DNA of 32,375 bases from Nitrosotalea sp. (lineage in GTDB: Archaea > Thermoproteota > Nitrososphaeria > Nitrososphaerales > Nitrosopumilaceae), in the NCBI GenBank assembly GCA_029850515.1, contig JARCRW010000037.1, positions 1-32,375 on the forward strand, read 5' to 3'. Positions 8,688-16,532 of the stretch are shown one piece after another. The notes under the pieces are model-generated. The model was not told the origin of the DNA. It worked only from the letters and a program-made list of their open reading frames with translations, and made no database searches. A program made the position numbers and the translations under genes. How positions within the stretch are numbered: position 1 is the stretch's first letter; the number at the start of each line of letters is the position of its first letter.

Positions 8688-10043
8688 TTATTTGTTATAA
8701 CTCTTGGTCTGATCCTGTCTTTTTGGAATCTTTCCAATGTCAATCGTAGTGATTATCACAGTGGATATGATTATGATAAAAGTAATCTCGGTATAGACCT
8801 TGGCATGTGGAACTCCAAACGTGAGGGCAAATGTGGAAAGTACTGCAGCTGCCAATCCTCTTGGTATCATAGACCTTATCACTTTTTTATCAAATTCGGG
8901 AAACCTTGAAGTAAACAAGGCTTTGGTAATTATTCTCCTAGATAGATAAAGTGCAATTGCAATTATTATCCCGACTATCACATATCTTAGCTGACCGAAT
9001 TCTGCAATCAATCCAACAAACACAAAGAAAAATGACCTTACCAGAAATGTCACCTCGTCATGAAATGTATCTTCCATGGAGATCTCTGGCATGCTAAACT
9101 TGAGATATCTTGAAAGCGTTTTTCTGTTACCTAATACCAGTCCAAAAATTAGAGCTGTTAATGCTCCTGATTCGCCAAGTGACTTGGCAGCGAAAAAAAG
9201 TACAAACAGTATGGCAAGTGTGAGCATGTATGCGTGCTTGATATTTGAAATCTTGGAGAAACCATAAAGCCAAGGTATGCCAATTCCAAATCCAAGTCCA
9301 ACGCCAACTATGATCTCTCTTCCAAAATCCAATCCCAGTAAACTAAGGCTGAAATGCCCTGATGAAATAATGTCAAAAAGCAAAAAGGCTCCTATGGTAG
9401 CCATGATATCGGTCATGGCAGATTCTAAAATCAAAATTGATTTGGTGTCTTCAGTAATTTGCAGTCTCTTTACTATGGCAAATACTACTATTGGACTAAT
9501 TCCACCTAAAATGGAACCGAGAAGTATTGCGCTTATCCACTGCCAGCCAAAAATATAGACTGCAAGAGATGAAACAATGGCCAACGTCGCTAAAAAGCTT
9601 AGTATTGCAACAAGCAGAGAATAATGTGCAGTTCTGATTACTGTCTTTATGTCAAGATTGAGGCCTCCGTCAAACATTATGATGATGAGTGCAAGAGATG
9701 AAAAATATGGAATAATTCTAATGATGGTGGAAGAATCCACTATGCTAAAGATTGGACCTAGGACAAATCCCACAACTGTAAGAAAAAGAACTTCTGGAAT
9801 TCCTGTCTTTCTGAAGAAGGCTTCTCCTGCCACACCGACAAAAATTATGACTCCTACAGCAAGAAGAATGACTTGAGCTGATGCAAGGTTAGTACCATGA
9901 AACACTGTCTGCGCAAGACTATGATTTATTCTAGTTATCTCTGTTGTAATAATGTTAGAATGTAAAGCCTGGTTTATCGATTCTGAGAAATTGGTTGTTC
10001 CAGTTACTGACGTTGCATATCTGATCAAATCTTGGAGGGTCAT
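8688..10043 (-). CDS. Na+(K+)/H+ antiporter, NhaP/CPA1-like
   Basis: A 451-aa polytopic membrane protein with about 12 hydrophobic segments from residue 55 on. Family marks are GxxEVLFLTVVGFVLGP (81-97), FDGGLNLD (124-131), a Gly-rich LLGSILGGISPIVV (174-187), and ILESAMTDIMAT (205-216). Thr211-Asp212 occupies the place of the ND pair in CPA1 exchangers, with Asp212 as the likely ion-binding acid. A 55-residue N-terminal extension with Asn sequons precedes the first strong helix and is longer than usual. It probably exchanges cytoplasmic Na+, K+ or H+ across the cell membrane for pH and ion balance. Together with the H+-ATPase at 18786 it fits a pH-stress role. Direction and ion are not readable. 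Confidence 0.88.
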   Translation of the reverse strand: MTLQDLIRYATSVTGTTNFSESINQALHSNIITTEITRINHSLAQTVFHGTNLASAQVILLAVGVIIFVGVAGEAFFRKTGIPEVLFLTVVGFVLGPIFSIVDSSTIIRIIPYFSSLALIIIMFDGGLNLDIKTVIRTAHYSLLVAILSFLATLAIVSSLAVYIFGWQWISAILLGSILGGISPIVVFAIVKRLQITEDTKSILILESAMTDIMATIGAFLLFDIISSGHFSLSLLGLDFGREIIVGVGLGFGIGIPWLYGFSKISNIKHAYMLTLAILFVLFFAAKSLGESGALTALIFGLVLGNRKTLSRYLKFSMPEISMEDTFHDEVTFLVRSFFFVFVGLIAEFGQLRYVIVGIIIAIALYLSRRIITKALFTSRFPEFDKKVIRSMIPRGLAAAVLSTFALTFGVPHAKVYTEITFIIIISTVIITTIDIGKIPKRQDQTKSYNK

Positions 10044-10058
10044 TTCATTTGCATTAAA

Positions 10059-10070
10059 ACTTTTTAATAT
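10059..10070 (-). promoter_or_regulatory. TATA box for the antiporter gene
   Basis: On the minus strand ATATTAAAAAGT lies 16-27 bp before the ATG at 10043, a near-leaderless arrangement. Confidence 0.45.
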
Positions 10071-10220
10071 GCGATAAAATTACTTGAGAAATCCATTATG
10101 ACGACATTTTTTCTTACACGAAATAAAGAGTTATTTTTGTAATTTTCATTTACTTTTGTTTTCATCATGTATACTTCATACAAATCAACTTTTTTCATAC
10201 ATATTCATTATTGATCTAAT

Positions 10221-10492
10221 CTACTTGCTGTGAAACTTTACGTATATTCCACCAGAACGTTGTTCCATCCAGGATAGATTTTGATCTACACGTCTTGTTC
10301 TTTTTACATCGTTAATTTCTTGCATGCACTTCTTTTCAATGTTGTAATATTTAGAGAATGATGATCCTTGTTACGTTACCATGTTACAGAAGACTTATCT
10401 CCTATCAATTTTTGACAAATTTCTCTTGCGGTGCCTCTTACATGCTGAGAAATCCATGTCTTGTCTACTTTATTATCTAAAAGTTGATCCAA
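10221..10492 (-). pseudogene. Decayed unidentified gene
   Basis: Reading the minus strand, one frame gives LDQLLDNKVDKTWISQHVRG and continues to KLIGDKSSVTW before a TAA. After a one-base shift, another frame continues SKYYNIEKKCMQEINDVKR and ends SGGIYVKFHSK at a TAG (10221). Both halves have ordinary protein composition and together read as one soluble Lys/Arg-rich protein broken by a stop and a frameshift. A further in-frame stop lies just upstream, followed by possible coding (YESSHDLIRN) that would overlap the next gene's promoter. I do not recognise the family. The rest of 10044-10566 is AT-rich and holds the antiporter promoter, with nothing else I can support. Confidence 0.5.
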
Positions 10493-10566
10493 TTAGTTTC
10501 TGATTAAATCATGAGATGATTCATAGATTAAGACAAACGTAACATTGTTAATCAATTGTATTATAT

Positions 10567-11052
10567 TTGAAAACAATTCATAAAAACATGGATAAAATAT
10601 TTGCCTTGCCTCCAACTATTTTTGTTGGTACGATTGCAATGCTGTATGTTTTCCAAATGGTTAGCTCGGGAGAATTTTCACAAAATCTAATTAATAACAA
10701 GATTGAATCAATAGCAAATAAAGATAATCTTGCAGTGCTGAATGTAAGTGAAAGTATAGACTCTCATGCAGTTATGCATCTTTCAACTGTATTATACAAT
10801 ACTGGTAATGCTCCAATCAGTGACATTAGATTTTCAATGGAAAATATGGGATTACTGGGAAGTCCCTATGACAAGTCTATGATTACTACGAATTTGAATC
10901 CTGGAAAAACTGCATCATATGATGAGATTGTCATGCCTGTTAGAGGAGATCCAAGTATAGGAACAAAGATGCCAGTGACAATAGAAGGCATGTTACAAAA
11001 TGGTAAAAACATTGTTTTGTATGCTAGTACCATAGTGGGTAAAACAGATTGA
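10567..11052 (+). CDS. Membrane-anchored extracytoplasmic protein of unknown function
   Basis: 161 aa from TTG 10567, or 154 aa from ATG 10588. The ATG gives MDKIFALPPTIFVGTIAMLY and is the more natural start. One N-terminal hydrophobic helix is followed by a beta-rich domain. The segment VLYNTGNAPISDIRFSMENM and the later TTNLNPGKTASYDEIVMPV resemble CARDB/APHP-like beta-sandwich domains, in which a new-strand Asn-Thr-Gly-Asn turn is common. It is probably anchored by the N-terminal helix with the domain outside the cell. It stands alone between two decayed genes, and no partner is evident. Confidence 0.55.
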   Translation: MKTIHKNMDKIFALPPTIFVGTIAMLYVFQMVSSGEFSQNLINNKIESIANKDNLAVLNVSESIDSHAVMHLSTVLYNTGNAPISDIRFSMENMGLLGSPYDKSMITTNLNPGKTASYDEIVMPVRGDPSIGTKMPVTIEGMLQNGKNIVLYASTIVGKTD

Positions 11053-11099
11053 TAAGATAAATCATCATCACGGTATCTTGAAGTAGGCGCAAGAAATTT

Positions 11100-11385
11100 T
11101 TCGATGACGTTTTATTGATGAAAAATGTGTACAATCTACTGATCTTATGATCAGTTGATGATTCATGCCTTGGTATTATCCACGGTTGGTTTGAGCCTTT
11201 GATTAACGTAAAATATCAGAAATACGGTTACCTATTGCAAGGATAAAGACTAGGTACTACTTTCAATAGGTTATGAAAATGAGGAATCAAAGGGGAAAAC
11301 AATGAAGAGTTCTAAGGATCTATCCATATGACAAACTAATTGAGCATATTTCTCAAGTTAAAACTAGATTGTCGTCTCTAAGGTA
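11100..11385 (+). pseudogene. Nitroreductase pseudogene (3' half)
   Basis: This otherwise empty 410-bp gap is collinear with the 3' half of the intact nitroreductase gene (27745-28269). ATAGGTTATGAAAATGAG is identical at 11266-11283 and 28195-28212. Upstream, CTTATG-TCAG, a TCCAC-GT-TGG stretch and TTTGAT occur in the same order: CTTATG to ATAGG spans 122 bp here and 125 bp in the intact gene. The frame matching the end of the enzyme reads IGYENEESKG but meets a TAG shortly before, and other frames meet further stops. A tail ending at TAA (about 11385) resembles that of the fragment at 5083. It is a dead copy, not a functional enzyme. Confidence 0.72.
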
Positions 11386-11462
11386 AATTTTGTATGTCTA
11401 AATGAGAAATTGGAATAAACTTGCTAGAGATTTAGTAATCTATCTGTAATTTATGACCTCAC

Positions 11463-12584
11463 GTGAAATTATGTATCAAATGTGATGATAATTGGGCCTT
11501 GAAAATACGAAACAAGATTTTAACCGGATTTTTGTTAATTGTGCCTACCATCCTAGTTTTCTCATTCATTCAATTTTACTACACAGATCAATTGCAACAA
11601 GTAGCAAATAACGATAGCCTTGATCCTGTGATAGCAAAGCATGATGTTGATAATTTAGTACAGATATTGTCTAGTTTTCGTGTTGTTAGAGATGTAATAT
11701 TAATTGCCGAGGTTTTAATAATTGCGGTATTTGTATCACGTTCCATATCTCAACCAATAGAACATCTTGCTGATTCGTGTGCAAAGATAGATCCAAAAAA
11801 TCTACGGCCACTTCAGGGTGGAACTAAAAATGAGATTGGCAAAGTCATATCTGCCATAAATTTGATGATCGATCGCATAAATCAAAATGAAAAGGAGATA
11901 AGATCACAATATGAACATCTTCAATTACAAAATCTTAGGATTCAAAAATTGGCATCTGTTGGAGAATTAGCCGCACGTGTATCGCATAATTTGAGAAACC
12001 CTTTATCTGTCATCACTGGTACTATCGGAATCATTGAACAAACTGCTAAACACATGGACGAAGCTACAATATCGCGACTGAAAAGAATCTCTGATGCATC
12101 TTCTAATATGAAAAATCAAATAAACGGTGTGTTGACATTTGTAAAAGAAAAACCACTTGATATTGCAGATAATTCCTTAAAACAAATTCTACACTCTGCT
12201 TTGTCGAACATTCACAAACCTGAACTCATAACTGTGTCATTACCTGAAAACGATGTTTCCTTCAAGTGTGACGATAACAAATTACAAGTTGTTTTCATGA
12301 ATCTGATAGATAATGCAGTACATGCCATTGGAGAAAAAGGTACGATCAAAATTCAAGCTAATATTCAAGGCAAAGATCTTATCATAGATGTAGAAGATTC
12401 TGGACCGGGTATTTCAGATGATGTTCTTCCAAGAATATTTGATTCACTGTTTACTACAAAGGAATCCGGGACTGGGTTGGGTTTGTCATACTGCAAAAGT
12501 GTAATTGAACAACATGGGGGGAAAATAACCGTTAAAACAAAACCTACCGTATTTACTATTTACTTGCCTAATGTAATTAAATAA
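11463..12584 (+). CDS. Sensor histidine kinase (HAMP-HisKA-HATPase)
   Basis: A 373-aa membrane kinase with a GTG start. TM1 is at about 19-40 (KILTGFLLIVPTILVFSF), followed by a short external loop (41-72), TM2 at about 76-93, HAMP at about 93-146 (SRSISQPIEHLA; NEIGKVISAINLMID), a coiled linker, and HisKA with HNLRNPLS (phospho-acceptor His175). The ATPase lobe has NLIDNAVHAI (N box, 280-289), DSGPGI (312-317) and GTGLGL (336-341). All catalytic motifs are intact. The external loop is too small for a PAS or Cache sensor, so the signal may be membrane-linked or come from another protein. No response regulator lies beside it. The H-NOX at 16659 is a possible sensor partner only by analogy. Confidence 0.93.
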   Translation: MKLCIKCDDNWALKIRNKILTGFLLIVPTILVFSFIQFYYTDQLQQVANNDSLDPVIAKHDVDNLVQILSSFRVVRDVILIAEVLIIAVFVSRSISQPIEHLADSCAKIDPKNLRPLQGGTKNEIGKVISAINLMIDRINQNEKEIRSQYEHLQLQNLRIQKLASVGELAARVSHNLRNPLSVITGTIGIIEQTAKHMDEATISRLKRISDASSNMKNQINGVLTFVKEKPLDIADNSLKQILHSALSNIHKPELITVSLPENDVSFKCDDNKLQVVFMNLIDNAVHAIGEKGTIKIQANIQGKDLIIDVEDSGPGISDDVLPRIFDSLFTTKESGTGLGLSYCKSVIEQHGGKITVKTKPTVFTIYLPNVIK

Positions 12585-12649
12585 CAGGCCTGAAATGTAG
12601 ATTTAAGACAAATTAATGTTGAGTATATTAAACTAATTTAATCCCAACC

Positions 12650-12760
12650 TTGGCATATGATATTCCAACTGACAAGGAAACGGTACATCTATTCCACTTC
12701 TACGATAATCCTGAAATGTGTTGTGTTTCATGGTATTTAGAAAATGATAAATCATCATAA
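12650..12760 (+). CDS. Possible 36-aa ORF (low confidence)
   Basis: TTG 12650 opens a frame reading MAYDIPTDKETVHLFHFYDN and then PEMCCVSWYLEND before TAA 12760. The amino-acid mix looks coding, with aromatic residues, a CC pair and a polar end, and a TATATTAAAC lies about 18-27 bp upstream. It could be a tiny protein or a relic of a longer gene. The rest of the 12585-12811 gap shows nothing else. Confidence 0.28.
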   Translation: MAYDIPTDKETVHLFHFYDNPEMCCVSWYLENDKSS

Positions 12761-12811
12761 GTGCATTTTGTTACGGAAGACTTTTCTTCTCTTACTGTAT
12801 TCTAATATGTA

Positions 12812-13189
12812 ATGTCACTACATCTAGACCATGTTGGGTTGTGCAATTCCATCCTATCTATTAATAAAAATATCCAATCTATTGCATTAATCAACAGACA
12901 GGGAAGGGCAGTTGAAAAAATCTCAAGACCTGGATTTACAAACCAATTTCCAGATTACATGAGTGAGATGTTCTTCATGCAGTGTGTTCTCCAAGTGTCC
13001 ATGGGCGGTGACTTTGATGAACATTTTGGCCCAATCAACTATTACATATCTGAGAGGAATAATCTTACAATGCTCACCTTCCCTATGGACGATCACATCA
13101 TTCTTGTAACAATAAACAAGAATGCTAGCCCAATATCATTAGCTAGGAAGATTGTAAATACTATTGATGACTCAAAAGCAACCACGTGA
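12812..13189 (+). CDS. Roadblock/LC7-like small protein (thaumarchaeal family, possibly DUF6659)
   Basis: A 125-aa soluble protein with the alternating helix and strand layout of roadblock/longin-type modulators. The segment NIQSIALINRQGRAVEK matches the typical 'I..a.iin..G..v' first strand pair, a central helical MQCVLQVSMGGDFDEHFGP follows, then LTMLTFPMDDHIILVTINK. Thaumarchaeal genomes carry many stand-alone members of this type near kinases and transcription genes. Its position straight after the histidine kinase makes a signalling link plausible, but this is inference. Roadblock proteins usually act as dimers that regulate GTPases or receptors. The DUF number is from memory of the family style and was not searched. 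Confidence 0.5.
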   Translation: MSLHLDHVGLCNSILSINKNIQSIALINRQGRAVEKISRPGFTNQFPDYMSEMFFMQCVLQVSMGGDFDEHFGPINYYISERNNLTMLTFPMDDHIILVTINKNASPISLARKIVNTIDDSKATT

Positions 13190-13295
13190 TACCTGATAAA
13201 ATCACTTTATGTGATAGGATGAGACAGACTAGGATCATTACCTGTCTGAATCCAAGATTTTAATTCTTTAATACTCTATGTTTTTCTACAAAAAC

Positions 13296-13691
13296 TCATG
13301 TTGATATCAAGATCAAATAAGCAAGTACGATTGCTGCAAAGATGACAAGACCTATGCTTGCTAAATACATGATAGGATGTCTAGGAATGTAAGCACCAGC
13401 TTCGATAGATTTCTGAGCTTTGAGATAATTCATCAATGCGTAAATTATAAGCAAAATTCCCAGACCAATCATACTCATGCCCAACAAGGTTGATGAGGAT
13501 TGGGTTGGAAGATTTGATGGAATTGTTTGATTCTTTGTTATGATGCTAAATTCTTTAAGAAATAGACCAAATCTTGCAATTACAAAACCCAGTCCCATGA
13601 GTGCAATACAGGTGCGTAACCATGCAAGAAAAGTGCGTTCATTGGCTAGGTGTTCCGTTACTCGATCAGATTTTTTATCTCCTGTAGACAT
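13296..13691 (-). CDS. DUF202 (YidH-type) membrane protein
   Basis: A 131-aa protein with the clear DUF202 signature TEHLANERTFLAWLRTCIAL near the N-terminus, where the Asn-Glu-Arg-Thr-Leu/Phe-Ala-Trp-x-Arg motif precedes the first of three membrane helices (about 30-50, 66-88, 106-128). Family members are small inner-membrane proteins; some join transporters in bacteria, but the biochemical role is not settled. It precedes the Rieske gene on the same strand with a 130-bp gap, which holds one copy of a short dispersed repeat. A TATA element CCTTATAAGT at 13714-13723 lies 23-32 bp before the ATG. Confidence 0.88.
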   Translation of the reverse strand: MSTGDKKSDRVTEHLANERTFLAWLRTCIALMGLGFVIARFGLFLKEFSIITKNQTIPSNLPTQSSSTLLGMSMIGLGILLIIYALMNYLKAQKSIEAGAYIPRHPIMYLASIGLVIFAAIVLAYLILIST

Positions 13692-13713
13692 TTGACTGGA
13701 ACTAATTTTATGT

Positions 13714-13723
13714 ACTTATAAGG
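13714..13723 (-). promoter_or_regulatory. TATA box for the DUF202 gene
   Basis: Minus strand CCTTATAAGT lies 23-32 bp ahead of the ATG at 13691. Confidence 0.5.
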
Positions 13724-13738
13724 TTCTGGTTTTTATCG

Positions 13739-13800
13739 GATACTGCTACGTCTTTGGTTGCTAACACTACCAAATTATGTTTGATCAACAGATAAGATGG
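13739..13800 (+). repeat. Dispersed intergenic repeat, copy A
   Basis: GATACTGCTACGTCTTTGGTTG followed later by TTGATCAACAGATAA matches a segment at 17961-18023 in the same order and spacing, with roughly three quarters of positions identical by eye. It lies in the gap between the Rieske and DUF202 genes. It may be a small mobile-element relic, a shared regulatory element or a decayed gene end. Confidence 0.45.
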
Positions 13801-13824
13801 CAACATCTTTGGTCATTTGTAATA

Positions 13825-14439
13825 CTATGTTTGCAAAAACCTGCCATATCCTACTATGCCGTTCTTATTGACATCCCATATTGCAGGTTTTATCCATAAA
13901 TTCTCATCATTATCAATTTCAAGATAAAGAGTTGCCAACACATTTGATGGTGCGGCTTGAAGAGACGCAGGTCCTGCAAACGCCTTACCGTTTATCATGT
14001 TGTACATGCTTCCATGGCATGGACATTCTCCTCTTTTTCTACCTTCTTGTGGCCAGTATTTCCACAAGCACCATAGATGTAAGCAAACCATGCTGTAGGC
14101 ACGAAAAGCACTGACATCTTCTTTGCTACCGCCAAGTTCATCAGGCAATCGAACAAACTGCCATTTCTTAAATGGTTCTTTATCAAGCACAGGATCGCCT
14201 GACAATGGATAAGTAATGACCTCGGAATGATTCTTTGGAAAAGTCTTGACGTTTGCCTGTGTTCCGTCTGGGAGTATGACCTCAGCTTTTATCGGCATTA
14301 TATTCGAGGGGTTTGGCATGAATTTTCCCCATGGAATAAACGGTGTAAATGCCAGTCCAACTCCTGCAGCAGCCAACAACTTTAGAAAATCTCGTCTAGA
14401 TACATCGCTCTTGGAAGGTTCTATCTCTATTGGATCCAC
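13825..14439 (-). CDS. Tat-exported Rieske [2Fe-2S] protein
   Basis: A 204-aa electron-transfer protein with a GTG start. The N-terminus has a twin-arginine signal SRRDFLKLLAAAGVGLAF, so it is exported folded and probably held by that helix. The cluster-binding motifs are CLHLWC (Cys119, His121, with Cys124) and CPCHGS (Cys139, Cys141, His142). Cys119, His121, Cys139 and His142 bind the cluster, and Cys124 and Cys141 can form the usual disulfide of high-potential Rieske proteins. MINGKAFAGPA is the Pro-loop region. No cytochrome b gene is adjacent, so it is either a scattered subunit of a bc-type complex or an extra Rieske protein for another redox partner. The window cannot distinguish these. 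Confidence 0.92.
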   Translation of the reverse strand: MDPIEIEPSKSDVSRRDFLKLLAAAGVGLAFTPFIPWGKFMPNPSNIMPIKAEVILPDGTQANVKTFPKNHSEVITYPLSGDPVLDKEPFKKWQFVRLPDELGGSKEDVSAFRAYSMVCLHLWCLWKYWPQEGRKRGECPCHGSMYNMINGKAFAGPASLQAAPSNVLATLYLEIDNDENLWIKPAIWDVNKNGIVGYGRFLQT

Positions 14440-14601
14440 TCAAACTCACTACCTGTAAAGAAATGACTCTCTCGAAGCGCAATCTGTGTAGACAAAGAAT
14501 CTTTAATTTGTTGATCAATCATGCTCTTAATACTACTTCTTGGCTTTTATGTCTCCCTATCATTATCTTTGTTTGACACATCTTACTAAAAGGGACTTGT
14601 G

Positions 14602-14617
14602 TATATCTCGAGATATA
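14602..14617. promoter_or_regulatory. 16-bp perfect palindrome (possible operator)
   Basis: TATATCTCGAGATATA is a perfect 16-bp inverted repeat with no spacer, lying in the 360-bp stretch between the Rieske start and the small zinc gene. Perfect symmetry suits a homodimeric regulator, but no adjacent TATA box ties it to a gene. The rest of 14440-14797 shows no convincing gene. Confidence 0.3.
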
Positions 14618-14797
14618 GCATTCGCACAAAACACTATGGCTATCTTAAACATCTGCTGAACTTGTTGCGGTATTGATATCATAGTTTGACTACCTGTTGC
14701 TATCTATAAGGAGAACTGATGATTATCTTGCTTGAAAATTTAGTCAGATCACATGTCATACTTTTTGGGTTACATCTTATTGCTATCATTTACTTTT

Positions 14798-14941
14798 CTA
14801 TGTTTTTGCTAATTGACGCTGTTTTGGTTTGCTAAAATAATCTATTATGCATGCTTCATGAGTATAACTATAAGCATTGCAGTGGTTTTGACAAAACCAA
14901 CAAATACCTTTGCGAAATTTTGGTGATTCTTTTTCTATCAT
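14798..14941 (-). CDS. 47-aa Cys/His-rich zinc-binding protein (not in ORF track)
   Basis: Minus-strand ATG 14941 to TAG 14798 reads MIEKESPKFRKGICWFCQNH and continues CNAYSYTHEACIIDYF. Candidate ligands are Cys14, Cys17, Cys21, His28 and Cys31, as in small zinc knuckles. A second in-frame ATG at 14959 would add six residues. The C-terminus is basic (SKPKQRQLAKT). The segment also encodes a 17-nt hairpin (TGGTTTTGACAAAACCA, 14883-14899) within the CxxC region. A plus-strand 38-codon ORF (14719-14835) with a good Shine-Dalgarno overlaps its end; I prefer the zinc ORF because of the ligand pattern. Function unknown. Confidence 0.5.
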   Translation of the reverse strand: MIEKESPKFRKGICWFCQNHCNAYSYTHEACIIDYFSKPKQRQLAKT

Positions 14942-15053
14942 GATGATATAATACGTCATTCCAAGTATTATCTATGATCTCATATTGTTTTTGTCTGCAA
15001 TCGGGATCATTATATTCTTGAATCACGAGTGTTTTATCAAGAATGTTGGAATT

Positions 15054-15063
15054 TGTATATCAT
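15054..15063 (+). promoter_or_regulatory. TATA-like box for the DoxX-like gene
   Basis: TGTATATCAT lies 24-33 bp before ATG 15087. Confidence 0.4.
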
Positions 15064-15086
15064 AATTTACAGGATCCAGAAGAAAT

Positions 15087-15845
15087 ATGGTGTTGTTGAA
15101 CTACAAAAATTATGTAAATGAACTCCCGCGGTATGGGCTTGCAGTAGTTTTTGCATGGTTTGGTATTGACAAATTCTTGATACACCAATACTATGTTTCA
15201 TGGTTCTCGGCAACAAAAAGTATCATGGTACTTTTACCTTTTCAGGACATCAGCATGTCAGTGTATTCAATCGGAATTGTAGAAATATGCTTGTCGGCAT
15301 TATTGTTTTTAGGAATTAAAATTCGGGTGGTCTCTTCAGTTGTTATTGTATTTCTTACTGTGATATTATTCACAGCCAAATATCCATCCAGCTTTCCACA
15401 AGATATTGGCCTCATTGGTATAGCGCTTGTGCTTGTAATGTCTTCCATGTCTGCCAAGAACAAAAGACAAGAAAATCGCTTCAAATACTCGCGCATAATT
15501 ACATATTCTGTTTCTCTTGTACTTGTTCTCTGGGCTGCAGATTATTTCCTAAATTATGAAAGACATGTAGGCTGGATCCATCTATTCAGTCCGATTTTTT
15601 CAAATCTCGGGACAAATGAAACATTTTATCTCATTGTAATTGTAGGAATTTCAGAAATTTTACTTGCGATATTTTTGATAATAGGGGATCGTATTAAGAA
15701 CAAATATCCCTTTGTTATAACAGTAGCATTCCTTATCTTTGCTATCTTGACACTCGATCCTCCTATAAATAATCATCAAACCATAGGTCTTATCATGACA
15801 TCCTTTTGGTTAGGGTATCGTTATTTTGCTAGCAACCTATCGTAA
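15087..15845 (+). CDS. Internally duplicated DoxX-like membrane protein
   Basis: A 252-aa protein with about eight hydrophobic helices in two halves. The first half begins YGLAVVFAWFGIDKFLIHQY, then IVEICLSALLFLG and SSFPQDIGLIGIALVL. The second half begins SVSLVLVLWAADYFLNYERH, then ISEILLAIFLIIG and NNHQTIGLIMTSFWLG. The order of motifs is the same in both, so a four-helix DoxX-type unit has been duplicated and fused. DoxX-family proteins are quinone-linked or redox-associated membrane subunits, some in thiosulfate oxidation; others are uncharacterised. It stands alone, convergent with the PEFG protein. The DoxX link is by fold pattern and not by a catalytic motif. Confidence 0.6.
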   Translation: MVLLNYKNYVNELPRYGLAVVFAWFGIDKFLIHQYYVSWFSATKSIMVLLPFQDISMSVYSIGIVEICLSALLFLGIKIRVVSSVVIVFLTVILFTAKYPSSFPQDIGLIGIALVLVMSSMSAKNKRQENRFKYSRIITYSVSLVLVLWAADYFLNYERHVGWIHLFSPIFSNLGTNETFYLIVIVGISEILLAIFLIIGDRIKNKYPFVITVAFLIFAILTLDPPINNHQTIGLIMTSFWLGYRYFASNLS

Positions 15846-15907
15846 AACAACTGAATGCCACAGTTGCCAGATCAGTACAAGGATGCCAATGTGTGTACTT
15901 GGGGCAT

Positions 15908-16513
15908 TCAAAATCTTGCTCTAGATGTAACTACCAATATTCCCAAAACCGATATTGCAAGGATGATGGTTGTTGTACTACCAAATTCTGGAACTGTTTG
16001 TAAAGTAAACTTGTCTCCCAACGGGGTAGGAAGAGGATTGAATTCAACCCCCACTATGGATGCAGAAATTTCATAATTTCCAGTTCCAGTAAATACTGGC
16101 CCGCTGACCTGATATGGTCCAGTAGTAGTGTTGCTTGGATCCGACTGACCTCCGGTGACACCAATCGCTCCAGATCCACCCGTAAATTCCAATGTTAGAT
16201 TGCCACTATGGGTGTGCATTTGTTGGTGAAACACTTCCTTGCCATTCTGTGAAATTATAACTAGATAGTCAAGATGGTCAATCTTGTTGGGGGTGATCGA
16301 ACTACCAAGAAATGCGCTCTGGTTTGAATTAGGAGTAAAATAAAACGTGATGTTATTTGTTTTACTGGTATCTGGCGGAAATGGAAGTATGGTAAGATTG
16401 ATGTTGTTTCCCTTGAACTGACCACCCGTGTCTCCAAACACATCAATCTGATTTGACATCATCAAAAATGGAGTAAATAAAATCAATGCAAGCGATACTG
16501 CATAACCTTGCAT
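15908..16513 (-). CDS. Secreted beta-rich protein with PEFG-type C-terminal sorting signal
   Basis: A 201-aa protein with an N-terminal signal peptide (MQGYAVSLALILFTPFLM) and a C-terminal tripartite tail: the motif PEFG at about 175, the membrane helix TTTIILAISVLGILVV, and a short basic end SRARF. This is the thaumarchaeal PEFG-CTERM pattern, thought by analogy with PEP-CTERM to be handled by an archaeosortase. The mature region is Asn/Thr/Gly-rich and beta-like with a Gly-rich stretch (FTGGSGAIGVTGGQSD). It is a likely cell-surface protein of unknown function. A TATA box at 16533-16542 supports the ATG. Confidence 0.82.
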   Translation of the reverse strand: MQGYAVSLALILFTPFLMMSNQIDVFGDTGGQFKGNNINLTILPFPPDTSKTNNITFYFTPNSNQSAFLGSSITPNKIDHLDYLVIISQNGKEVFHQQMHTHSGNLTLEFTGGSGAIGVTGGQSDPSNTTTGPYQVSGPVFTGTGNYEISASIVGVEFNPLPTPLGDKFTLQTVPEFGSTTTIILAISVLGILVVTSRARF

Positions 16514-16532
16514 ATCATCTATACGTTGAGGA

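Noticed and set aside
11138-11155. Hairpin ACTGATC-TTAT-GATCAGT
   Set aside because: It falls inside the nitroreductase pseudogene, where it aligns with coding sequence of the intact copy, so it is probably incidental.
14719-14835. 38-aa hydrophobic plus-strand ORF with an AAGGAG upstream
   Set aside because: It overlaps the better-supported zinc ORF on the other strand, and thaumarchaeal genes here are mostly leaderless with TATA boxes. Kept only as a note.
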